DNA from: Bacteroidota bacterium
GTDB lineage: Bacteria > Bacteroidota > Bacteroidia > Bacteroidales > Dysgonomonadaceae
Reading direction: 5' to 3'
Length of the DNA: 64,000 bases
Assembly: GCA_023437305.1 (NCBI GenBank)
Contig: JAEZGN010000009.1
Coordinates: 186,001 to 250,000 of the forward strand
The position numbers and the translations under genes were made by a program. Below the pieces are notes generated by a model. It was not told where the DNA came from, did not search any database, and worked only from the letters and a program-made list of their open reading frames with translations. How positions within the stretch are numbered: the first letter of the stretch is position 1; every line of letters begins with the position of its first letter. Positions 46,015-53,963 of the stretch are shown one piece after another.

Positions 46015-47709
46015 ATGAAGAATATTAAAGATATAATCAAATCAATTTGTCTTTCATCCATTATTCTGGGTGCTACATCTTGTAATGATTTCTTGACTAT
46101 AGTTCCTGAGTCGGAGCAGGTGCTGGAGACATATTATACATCAGAGTCTGCCGTTAATGCCAACTCTGCCTCTCTGTATGCTGCATTTGTCTGGCAAGAT
46201 TTTGGAATGAATTTTATGTGGATGGCAGGAGATGAGCTTGCCGGAGACCTTTATTACACTTACGATCAGGAAGGTCAATTCTATTATATGACTTTCCAAA
46301 ATGGGAATACATTCCTTACCCAAGGCTGGAATGGACTTTATCGTGTAATTTCGTATTGTAATAATATTATCAATGGAATGCCTGCTGCAGCAAGATCGAA
46401 TGGTGTTTCCGAAACGGTAATAAACCGTGCTCTTGGCGAGGCTCGCTGTATTCGTGGTATTGCTTATTATTGGTTAACAGAGTACTGGCAAGATGTTCCG
46501 ATTATAACTAACAATAATATATCAGGTAGTCAGGTGATTCGTCACAAGCAAGCAAGTGTTTACGAATTTATCCGTCAGGATCTCGAGTTTGCGAAAGACA
46601 ATCTTCCTTCAACTCCATTTCAGTCCGGTAGATGCTCAAAATATACAGCTATAGGTATGTTGGCAAAGCTTCATCTAACGATGGCTTCTCACCTTTCTGA
46701 TGCATCATCATCCGATAATTTTGCCAAAGCTAAATCTTACGCAGCTGAGGTAATTAATGATAGTGGGCTGAAATTATATTCAGACCTGTCTACAATGTTT
46801 TATCCAAAAGGAAACAACTCCTCAGAGTCTTTGTTTGCAATTCAATGTACAAACGATGGTTATGGATATGGTAACGGACGTAATGTCTCTTTGTCTCGTA
46901 ATGCACTCATTACCCTTGGCTCATCTTGGGGAGCAGGTAAAGGGCCGACTCTTAGTTTGCAAGAGGCTTTTGATTCGAATGATGCCCGCCGTTATTATAC
47001 ATACATGCGCAATGGTGACAGCTATCCAAATTTGGGTGGCGGTGGATATACTTATCGTAATTTTTCGCAAGATGAATCTACCGAAACATCAAACGGAATG
47101 TTGGCACATGTAAGGAAATATGTAATCGGAGCTAATTCCGATTGTGACGGAGTTGCGGGAACATCCAATCAGGATGCAGGTAATAATATTTATTTACTCC
47201 GTTTGGCAGATGTATATCTGTGTTATGTTGAGGCATGTATCGGCTCGGGTACATCTACTACCGACGCTTTGGCACTGACCGTATATGATAAGGTACGTGA
47301 ACGTGCCGGATTTTCTACAAAGGCCACTTCTATTACTTACGATCAGTTGATCAAAGAACGTCGTGCCGAATTTGCTCTTGAAGGTGTAAACTTCCTTGAC
47401 ATTAAAAGGATGAGCTATCGGGATATGAATAAGGCTCTTTCTTATTTGAATGGAATGAAGCGTGAACGTCAATATATTTCTAATGGTAGTTATACATGGC
47501 AAGAACGTAATGCAAGCAATGCACATCACGGAGGGTTCACTCCTCTCGATCCGAGTGATGATTCTTCGGGTAAAGGTTCTATATTCTATCTTGATAAAAA
47601 TGTAGGAACTATAACTATTACAGAAAAAAATCTTGTGTTGCCTGTTCCTGCCGAAACTGTAACAAAGACACCAAGTATAACTCAGGAACCGGTTGATTAT
47701 GCATTTTAA
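46015..47709 (+). CDS. SusD-type oligosaccharide-binding lipoprotein
   Basis: The 564-residue lipoprotein has the lipobox LGATSC-N (about residue 20-25) and the RagB/SusD pattern. N-terminal helices include WNGLYRVISYCNNIINGMP and NRALGEARCIRGIAYYWLTEYWQDVPII, with the conserved RGxAY and DVP. Later TPR helices follow in NIYLLRLADVYLCYVEACIG, and a C-terminal ERRAEFALEGVNFLDIKRM segment is typical of SusD. It forms the lid on SusC and binds glycan at the surface. The frame is open from 45979, overlapping susC, but ATG 46015 begins the signal peptide and is used. Confidence 0.94.
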   Translation: MKNIKDIIKSICLSSIILGATSCNDFLTIVPESEQVLETYYTSESAVNANSASLYAAFVWQDFGMNFMWMAGDELAGDLYYTYDQEGQFYYMTFQNGNTFLTQGWNGLYRVISYCNNIINGMPAAARSNGVSETVINRALGEARCIRGIAYYWLTEYWQDVPIITNNNISGSQVIRHKQASVYEFIRQDLEFAKDNLPSTPFQSGRCSKYTAIGMLAKLHLTMASHLSDASSSDNFAKAKSYAAEVINDSGLKLYSDLSTMFYPKGNNSSESLFAIQCTNDGYGYGNGRNVSLSRNALITLGSSWGAGKGPTLSLQEAFDSNDARRYYTYMRNGDSYPNLGGGGYTYRNFSQDESTETSNGMLAHVRKYVIGANSDCDGVAGTSNQDAGNNIYLLRLADVYLCYVEACIGSGTSTTDALALTVYDKVRERAGFSTKATSITYDQLIKERRAEFALEGVNFLDIKRMSYRDMNKALSYLNGMKRERQYISNGSYTWQERNASNAHHGGFTPLDPSDDSSGKGSIFYLDKNVGTITITEKNLVLPVPAETVTKTPSITQEPVDYAF

Positions 47710-47729
47710 CTTTTAAGTAAGACTAGATT

Positions 47730-48989
47730 ATGAAAAAATATATTTTAAATATAGCTATTGTATTACTTGCTCTTGTCTCATTCAATTCATGCTCGGATGA
47801 TGACGATAAAAGCGGCTCTGGGGGAGGTACTCCGGTAGTCAGATACATACGCCCATGCGACGCTACTATTTCCGATTCTTTGTTGACAAGCGGATATTTG
47901 GGTACTCAGATTGCCATTATTGGGGAAAACTTGTCGAAAGTTAATAAGGTTTATTTTAATGACCAGAAAGCCAAGTTAAACCCGAATTTTGTGACGGACA
48001 ATACTATTATTGTTAATATACCCTCAGGTATTCCTGGAGAGAAGCAAGATTTGATTAAATTATATACAAATAATGACTCTTGCTATTATACTTTCGAGAC
48101 AAAAGTTCCTGCTCCTGCACCTAAATCCATGACATGTGAATATGTCGATGATGGTAATATTGCTTATATCCAAGGGCTTTATTTTATTCATGAAGACGCT
48201 AACCCTTTGACTGTAACTTTTGAAGGAGGATTGCAAGGCGAAGTTGTGAGCCATGATCTAAACAATATAGCAGTAAAAGTTCCTTCAGGAGCTAAGCCCG
48301 GTCCGGTAAAAGTTACATCGGTATATGGTACAACAGAAAGCCCGTTCTATTTTAGAGATAATAGAAATATCATTCTTGATTTTGATACAAAGTTTGCCGA
48401 TGGTGGATATCATCATGGATGGCATGCCGGCTCAGGATATAGTACTGTTGGAGGACTAACAGGTTGTGGACAGTATCTGATATTTACAGGAGAAATGGAT
48501 GATGACAAATGGGATGATAGCAAATTTGGTTATGAACGCTGGACATATCGTACGACTGATCCTGATTTCTTTGATGCAAGTGCCCTTGATAAATATGTTC
48601 TGAAATTTGAGGTAAATATACCTGACGTATGGTCTGCCGCTGCTCTTCAAATTATTTTTACAGGAGCTTCAGATGTTTGGATGAATTGGCAGGAAGGTGG
48701 TCCTACCGGTGGTAACCCTAATAATGCTTATTTGTCAAATAGTAATTATCCTCGGGCATTGTGGATACCATGGGCAGATAAAGGTTCTTATGTAAGTAAT
48801 GGCTGGGTTACGGTAACTATACCAATGACAGATTTTAAATATAGCAAAGATGGTACTAACCTGAATAAGGTAAATGCTTCGGGACATTACTCCGGTATTA
48901 CATTATTTGTTAATGGAGGAGGAGTCACAGGGACACCTTGTAACCCTACATTCCATATCGATAATGTACGTGTTGTTAAAGCTCAATGA
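47730..48989 (+). CDS. Surface glycan-binding lipoprotein, two TIG-like domains and a glycan-binding domain
   Basis: The 419-residue lipoprotein has a lipobox FNSC with Cys21, followed by SDDDDKSG, an acidic stretch of the kind that sends Bacteroidota lipoproteins to the cell surface. Residues 35-125 and about 126-208 resemble TIG/IPT domains (LGTQIAIIGENLSKVNKVYFND, NIAYIQGLYFIHED). From about 210 a larger domain begins NIILDFDTKFADGGYHHGWHAGSG and has many aromatic residues. This layout matches SGBP-B proteins of glucan and xyloglucan PULs (SGBP_B_XBD-like). It would bind the polymer at the surface. It is between susD and a second, larger binder. Confidence 0.85.
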   Translation: MKKYILNIAIVLLALVSFNSCSDDDDKSGSGGGTPVVRYIRPCDATISDSLLTSGYLGTQIAIIGENLSKVNKVYFNDQKAKLNPNFVTDNTIIVNIPSGIPGEKQDLIKLYTNNDSCYYTFETKVPAPAPKSMTCEYVDDGNIAYIQGLYFIHEDANPLTVTFEGGLQGEVVSHDLNNIAVKVPSGAKPGPVKVTSVYGTTESPFYFRDNRNIILDFDTKFADGGYHHGWHAGSGYSTVGGLTGCGQYLIFTGEMDDDKWDDSKFGYERWTYRTTDPDFFDASALDKYVLKFEVNIPDVWSAAALQIIFTGASDVWMNWQEGGPTGGNPNNAYLSNSNYPRALWIPWADKGSYVSNGWVTVTIPMTDFKYSKDGTNLNKVNASGHYSGITLFVNGGGVTGTPCNPTFHIDNVRVVKAQ

Positions 48990-49011
48990 TAATTGCTAAA
49001 ATTATAAGAAT

Positions 49012-50952
49012 ATGATATTGAATAATATATATGGTAAAGTCGTTTTAGTAATGCTGGTAATTTTTGCAGTTACATTCTCGGCATGTTCTAACGATGATGA
49101 CAATGGTTCGGGTGCTGTGGTTCTTGAAGCTTTTGGCCCAAGTCCGGCTCTACGTGGTAGCGAGCTTACCTTTATAGGGAAAAACCTTGATAAAGTAACA
49201 AGTGTAATTCTTCCCGAAGGTATTGAGGTTACTGATATAGAAGTGGTAAGTAAAGAAAAAATAAAGATTACCATTCCTCAGGATGCTAAAGAAGGCTATG
49301 TTAAACTTGTTGCTTCAGGTTTAGAAATAACTACCAAAACGTTGCTTAAATATACAGAGCCTATATCTATTACCAAGTTTGCTCCGTCTCCAGTGAAGGC
49401 AGGTCAGACACTAACAATAGAAGGTGATTATCTGAATTTGATTCAGAAAGTAGTGTTTTCTGATAATGTGGAGGTTTCTTATAAAGATTTCTTGACATGG
49501 GAACGTAAGAAAATTGAAGTGGTTGTTCCTCGCCAGGCACAGACCGGTATTATTATTTTGGCTGACACAGCTGCTATTCCGGTAGAACTGAAATCAGAAA
49601 CAGAATTGCAAGTAGTTCTCCCTTCTGTAGAAAAGGTATTGGATCTTACCAATAAAAAACCGGGAGATGTAGTATCTACAATAGGGCAGGATCTTGATCT
49701 GGTAGAGTCAGTACAGCTTCCTAATGGAGCGCCTGTGGCTCATGCAATAAAAGATAATATATTGGCATTTACTCTGCCTGAGGGTATCACCGATGGCGCT
49801 ATAGTAATGGTTGCCTACTCAGGTGTGCATGTAGCTATAGCCAATATTGGTGTCGCCGTGCCAACAGACTTAGTGGCTACTCCCGCTACAGGTATAAAAG
49901 ATGGTAGTGTGATTTCGATCAAAGGGGTTAATATGGATTTGGTTACTACAGCGTTATTCCCGGGAGTATCAGAGGCTGTAACACCTACATCGAAGAGTGC
50001 AACGGAAATAAAAGTAACTACTCCAACTAATGCCAAAACAGGAGATCTTATTCTAAATACAGCTAGTGGAAAAACAGTGTCAGTAAAAATTACTACACTA
50101 AAACCGGATATATTGTCATACAATCCATCTTCTGTAGCTGCCGGCAATGAATTTACAATAAAAGGTAAGAATCTAGATCTTGTTGCATCTGTAACATTCG
50201 GAGGAAACAAAATTGTTGAAGTTACTCCTGCATCGTCTACAGACTTGGTGGTAAAAGCTCCGGTAGATGCAGAAACTGGAGAACTGACATTAACAATGAA
50301 AAATGGAGAGACTGTAAAGGGTTCGGTCTTGACAGTAACTAAACCAGACTTCTGTTATATACCTGTTCTTCCGGGTTCAGATGAGGAAATCAAATCAGGT
50401 ACTATTTTGAAAGTAGATGTTCAGAATGCGGATAAACTCACCAATGTTCAAGTGAACGGAAATAATACACAGTATATCTTACAGGGCTCTAGCCTTAGTA
50501 TACTTGTTCCAACTAATGCCAATGGAAATACAGCGTTTAAGCTGATCTCATCTAATGGAGAAGTGACTTATACAATACGTATCATCTCTTCGGGTATAGT
50601 AGAAACTGTGATAATGAATGAAACTCGTGACCTTGGATCTTGGGCGGGTGAAGGTGCCGGAGGTGCGTTCCGTCTGTACAAGGAATCTTTTGATGGAATA
50701 AAAGCCGGAGCAATACTTAAATTCTATTTTACAGTTACCGGATATGGACAATTGCAGATTAATAATGCAAACTGGGCAACGTGGGATACTCCTGTATTTA
50801 CTGATACAAGTTTAACATATTATGAGATGGAATTAACTCAACCATTCCTTGACAATATATTAGGAGCTAACGATGGTTGGTCAACTACAGCAATTGTTAT
50901 TCAAGGGGAGCATCTTGTTATTTCAAAGGTTTCTATTATAACCGGTAGGTAA
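49012..50952 (+). CDS. Surface glycan-binding lipoprotein with six TIG-like domains
   Basis: The 646-residue lipoprotein has a lipobox FSAC with Cys25 and acidic SNDDDNGSG after it. Residues about 38-525 hold six TIG/IPT-like modules of about 80 residues (starting near 38, 118, 203, 284, 364, 444), most with the strand G-x-x-L(T)IxGxNLDLV. They are followed by a C-terminal module (528-646, DLGSWAGEGAGGAFRLYKESF, QINNANWATWD) that is probably carbohydrate-binding. The stack would extend the binding module far from the membrane. It is a long relative of the SGBP just upstream. A hairpin follows its stop codon. Confidence 0.82.
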   Translation: MILNNIYGKVVLVMLVIFAVTFSACSNDDDNGSGAVVLEAFGPSPALRGSELTFIGKNLDKVTSVILPEGIEVTDIEVVSKEKIKITIPQDAKEGYVKLVASGLEITTKTLLKYTEPISITKFAPSPVKAGQTLTIEGDYLNLIQKVVFSDNVEVSYKDFLTWERKKIEVVVPRQAQTGIIILADTAAIPVELKSETELQVVLPSVEKVLDLTNKKPGDVVSTIGQDLDLVESVQLPNGAPVAHAIKDNILAFTLPEGITDGAIVMVAYSGVHVAIANIGVAVPTDLVATPATGIKDGSVISIKGVNMDLVTTALFPGVSEAVTPTSKSATEIKVTTPTNAKTGDLILNTASGKTVSVKITTLKPDILSYNPSSVAAGNEFTIKGKNLDLVASVTFGGNKIVEVTPASSTDLVVKAPVDAETGELTLTMKNGETVKGSVLTVTKPDFCYIPVLPGSDEEIKSGTILKVDVQNADKLTNVQVNGNNTQYILQGSSLSILVPTNANGNTAFKLISSNGEVTYTIRIISSGIVETVIMNETRDLGSWAGEGAGGAFRLYKESFDGIKAGAILKFYFTVTGYGQLQINNANWATWDTPVFTDTSLTYYEMELTQPFLDNILGANDGWSTTAIVIQGEHLVISKVSIITGR

Positions 50953-50966
50953 TATTATAAATAAAG

Positions 50967-50998
50967 GCTTGCCTAATCTGAATTTACATTAGGCAAGC
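50967..50998 (+). terminator. Internal hairpin between SGBP and GH26 genes
   Basis: GCTTGCCTAAT (50967-50977) pairs perfectly with ATTAGGCAAGC (50988-50998), an 11-bp stem, with only a short CTTT tail. It lies 15 bases after the SGBP stop and 21 before the GH26 start, so it may attenuate transcription or protect the upstream mRNA end. Confidence 0.65.
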
Positions 50999-51018
50999 TC
51001 TTTACAAAAATATGTATT

Positions 51019-52677
51019 ATGAAAAAAATAACACTAAATATTTTTTATATCCTATTGGGGATTATCCTAATGACTGCCTGTACCGATATAGATGATCCGG
51101 TTATCGGCGATCCGGGCATTCCCCAATTAGCAAGTAGTACACCTGCTGACGGAACAACAGATTTGCCTGAAGGTGACATAACTATTGTTTTGACTTATGA
51201 TCAGAATATATTCTGCCCTAAAGTCGGGCACGAAAAGATTACTTTAGAGGGGGCTGCTATAACGGATATTTCATTCAAGTTAAGTCAGGTAACGATTAAA
51301 GCTTCCGGATTGGAGAAAGGAAAGACTTACAAATTAGTTGTACCTGCTGGCGTTGTACTTGGACCTACTTATATAGAAGCACCCGAAATAACCATCGGTT
51401 TTACAACGAAAGCCGATCCTGTTATAACAGCAACGCTTTGTAATCCGAATGCTACAGCACAAGCAAAGAAGGTATATCAGTTTTTAGTAGAAAACTATAA
51501 ACAAAAAGTTATCTCCGGTACAATGGCTAATGTAAACTGGAATGTAGAAGACGCAGAAGCTGTTCACACTCTTACAGGAAAATACCCCGCCTTGAATACT
51601 TTCGATTATATACATCTGCCATATTCTCCTAGCAACTGGATTGACTATAGCGATATTTCACCTGTGAAAAACTGGTGGGATGCAGGTGGATTGGTTTCTA
51701 TTATGTGGCATTGGAATGTGCCCGTATCGGCTAGGCTATGGAATGGTAATGTAGCTATGCCTTCCGATTGGTCGGGCAATGTACAGTTGATAGATGAGGC
51801 AGCGCTTCAAGGATTTGCATCAGCGAAGGTTAACGATATTATCCGTGTTGCAATCAAAGATGTGGCATCAGGGGCGCAAGGCTCACTAAAAGGAAGCGAT
51901 TGGGGACAGATTGCCGATGGTTACGAATATTTTTCTATCAGCGGTGATTATTATGAGATGAAAATAACAGATGGTATTCTAACTAAATTAAAGTCTTCGG
52001 GTCTTATCATAAGCGGACATGATTACACTGTAGCGGCTGTTTATCTGATACCTGCCGATTCTAATGGAGATTATGCTTTTTACAAAGCTGATACATACTT
52101 CGATGCAGCCAAGGCTACAGTTGAAGGAACACGCGAAAATGAAGTCTTTAAGACCGATCTTGCAAAGGTAGCTACTTCATTGAAACAATTACAATCGGAA
52201 GGAATTGCTGTTATCTGGCGTCCATTCCACGAAGCTGCTGGCGGTTGGTTCTGGTGGGGTAAAGATGCTGATTCTTGCAAAAAGCTCTGGATTGCTATGT
52301 TCGACTATCTCAAATCGCAGGGTGTAAACAACCTGATCTGGGTGTGGACAAGCGAGTCTGACGATAGTGGCTGGTATCCGGGCGATGAGTATGTAGATAT
52401 CATTGGTCGTGATTTATATAGTAAGAATACAAGCGATTGTGTATCTATATACCAATCGGAGTTTGCTCGCTATGGGCATAAGGTGATTGCCCTTTCCGAA
52501 TGTGGAACAGTTGGCCTTCTATCTGAACAATGGAGTGCGGGGGCACGCTGGGCCTGGTTTATGCCATGGTATGGAAAAGCTGATAGCGGTAGCAAACATG
52601 CTACTGACGAATGGTGGAAAGATGCAATGAAGCAAACTTATGTGATTACTCGTGACCAGGTTCCGAGCATGAAATAA
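51019..52677 (+). CDS. GH26 endo-beta-1,4-mannanase lipoprotein
   Basis: The 552-residue lipoprotein (lipobox LMTAC, Cys21, acidic TDIDD after it) has an Ig-like domain (about 35-132, STPADGTTDLPEGDITIVLTYDQ) and a GH26 catalytic domain (about 140-550). The acid/base is Glu405 in WRPFHEAAGGWFWWG, and the nucleophile is Glu494 in ALSECGT. VSIMWHWNVP and LIWVWTSESDDSGWYPG are other GH26 segments. GH26 mannanases cleave mannan and glucomannan, often to mannobiose. The acidic stretch suggests surface location. The gene follows the TIG binder by a hairpin. Confidence 0.9.
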   Translation: MKKITLNIFYILLGIILMTACTDIDDPVIGDPGIPQLASSTPADGTTDLPEGDITIVLTYDQNIFCPKVGHEKITLEGAAITDISFKLSQVTIKASGLEKGKTYKLVVPAGVVLGPTYIEAPEITIGFTTKADPVITATLCNPNATAQAKKVYQFLVENYKQKVISGTMANVNWNVEDAEAVHTLTGKYPALNTFDYIHLPYSPSNWIDYSDISPVKNWWDAGGLVSIMWHWNVPVSARLWNGNVAMPSDWSGNVQLIDEAALQGFASAKVNDIIRVAIKDVASGAQGSLKGSDWGQIADGYEYFSISGDYYEMKITDGILTKLKSSGLIISGHDYTVAAVYLIPADSNGDYAFYKADTYFDAAKATVEGTRENEVFKTDLAKVATSLKQLQSEGIAVIWRPFHEAAGGWFWWGKDADSCKKLWIAMFDYLKSQGVNNLIWVWTSESDDSGWYPGDEYVDIIGRDLYSKNTSDCVSIYQSEFARYGHKVIALSECGTVGLLSEQWSAGARWAWFMPWYGKADSGSKHATDEWWKDAMKQTYVITRDQVPSMK

Positions 52678-52697
52678 TATAAGAATGAATATTAACT

Positions 52698-52731
52698 CTC
52701 TCCTTGTTTTAGGACAAGGAGAGTTTTTTTA
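52698..52731 (+). terminator. Strong hairpin between GH26 and GH5 genes
   Basis: CTCTCCTTGT (52698-52707) pairs with ACAAGGAGAG (52714-52723) and a run of eight T follows. It is the clearest terminator within the PUL and lies 21 bases after the GH26 stop. No Bacteroidota-type promoter is seen before the next gene (start 52746). Confidence 0.8.
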
Positions 52732-52745
52732 CAAAATATAGAATT

Positions 52746-53717
52746 ATGATTAAGAATTTTCACAAAGCTTACATTCTACTGTTTTTCCTGTTTGTCGGAT
52801 GTAGCGGAGATAATGCAGATCAAATAGTTGCTCAGACTTTTGTAGAGCAACATGGTCAACTTTCAGTAAAAGGTACTTCATTGGTAGATAAGGACGGCAA
52901 GACAATAGCTCTCAAGGGAGTAAGTTTTGGGTGGCATAATTGGTGGCCACGTTTCTATAATAAATCTACTGTGGCATGGCTGAAGTCAGATTGGAATTGT
53001 AATCTGGTGCGTGCAGCAATCGGAGTTGAACCCGAAGGAGCATACATAACCAATCCTCAAAAAGCGAACGAATGCCTCGATAACGTTGTTGATGCGGCTA
53101 TAGAAAATGGAATGTATGTTATTATAGACTGGCATAGTCCTGGAATAAAGACACAGGAAGCCAAGGAGTTTTTTACTAGGGTTGCCAATAAATACAAAGG
53201 CTACCCGAATATAATATACGAAATATTCAATGAGCCGGTAGAAGATTCTTGGGAAACAGTAAAAGCATACTCGGAAGAAATAATTAAAACGATTCGAGCG
53301 ATAGATACTAAGAACGTAATATTGGTAGGTACACCTCATTGGGATCAGGATATACATCTAGCAGCAGATAATCCGATCGAAGGATATGATAACATTATGT
53401 ATACACTACACTTCTATGCTGCAACACATAAGCAATATTTACGTGATAGGGCTGATTATGCCATCGGAAAAGGGCTTCCCATTTTTGTATCGGAGTGTGC
53501 GGGAATGGAAGCATCGGGCGATGGTGCTATAAACAAAACAGAATGGAATAATTGGTTGAACTGGATGAAACAGCATCAGATAAGTTGGGTTGCGTGGTCT
53601 ATCGCAGATAAAAACGAAACATGTTCGATGATCAAAGATTCTACGTCTCCTGCTACCGGCTGGAAGGATACCGATTTGAAAGAATGGGGCAAAATAGTAA
53701 AGGCCGCATTACAGTAG
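52746..53717 (+). CDS. GH5 (subfamily 2-like) endoglucanase lipoprotein
   Basis: The 323-residue lipoprotein (lipobox FVGC-S, Cys19) has a GH5 catalytic domain from about residue 35. GVSFGWHNWWPRFYN opens the barrel, and VIIDWHSPG is a conserved strand. The acid/base is Glu163 in IFNEPVEDSW, and the nucleophile is Glu250 in FVSECAG. The wording resembles the small GH5_2 cellulases. It likely cuts beta-1,4-glucosidic bonds, so it complements the GH26 mannanase for glucomannan. It follows a strong terminator hairpin by 15 bases, so its expression may differ from the genes before it. Confidence 0.88.
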   Translation: MIKNFHKAYILLFFLFVGCSGDNADQIVAQTFVEQHGQLSVKGTSLVDKDGKTIALKGVSFGWHNWWPRFYNKSTVAWLKSDWNCNLVRAAIGVEPEGAYITNPQKANECLDNVVDAAIENGMYVIIDWHSPGIKTQEAKEFFTRVANKYKGYPNIIYEIFNEPVEDSWETVKAYSEEIIKTIRAIDTKNVILVGTPHWDQDIHLAADNPIEGYDNIMYTLHFYAATHKQYLRDRADYAIGKGLPIFVSECAGMEASGDGAINKTEWNNWLNWMKQHQISWVAWSIADKNETCSMIKDSTSPATGWKDTDLKEWGKIVKAALQ

Positions 53718-53863
53718 AAAGAACAGTGAACTGTGTAATGAAAGATTAAAAAAGTATTATTGTTTGTATGGATGTCGGTATTCTGCATATTGTCTATTGA
53801 GTATTCTTATTTATATGTCTAATAAGTCAATAATGATTAGTTTGTAGACAAAGGGAAATACCC

Positions 53864-53897
53864 AAAAAAGTATTATAATTGATTAAAAAAGTATTTG
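53864..53897 (+). promoter_or_regulatory. Second direct-repeat operator of the AraC type
   Basis: AAAAAAGTATT at 53864-53874 is repeated identically at 53885-53895, 21 bases start to start. The second copy runs into TTTG (53894-53897), the -33 element. The repeats share the AwAwAGTATT core with the boxes at 42671-42708. This is the same spacing and placement as upstream of susC. Confidence 0.6.
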
Positions 53898-53925
53898 TAA
53901 TAAGATGCCGACAATTATAAATTTG
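53894..53925 (+). promoter_or_regulatory. Internal PUL promoter upstream of the CE7 esterase gene
   Basis: TTTG at 53894-53897, 20 bases, then TAAATTTG at 53918-53925 match the consensus. It lies 39 bases before the esterase start codon and would drive the esterase-to-phosphorylase genes. Confidence 0.8.
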
Positions 53926-53963
53926 TACCATCTATCATTAAATAGAATCATAGCAAAAAGACC

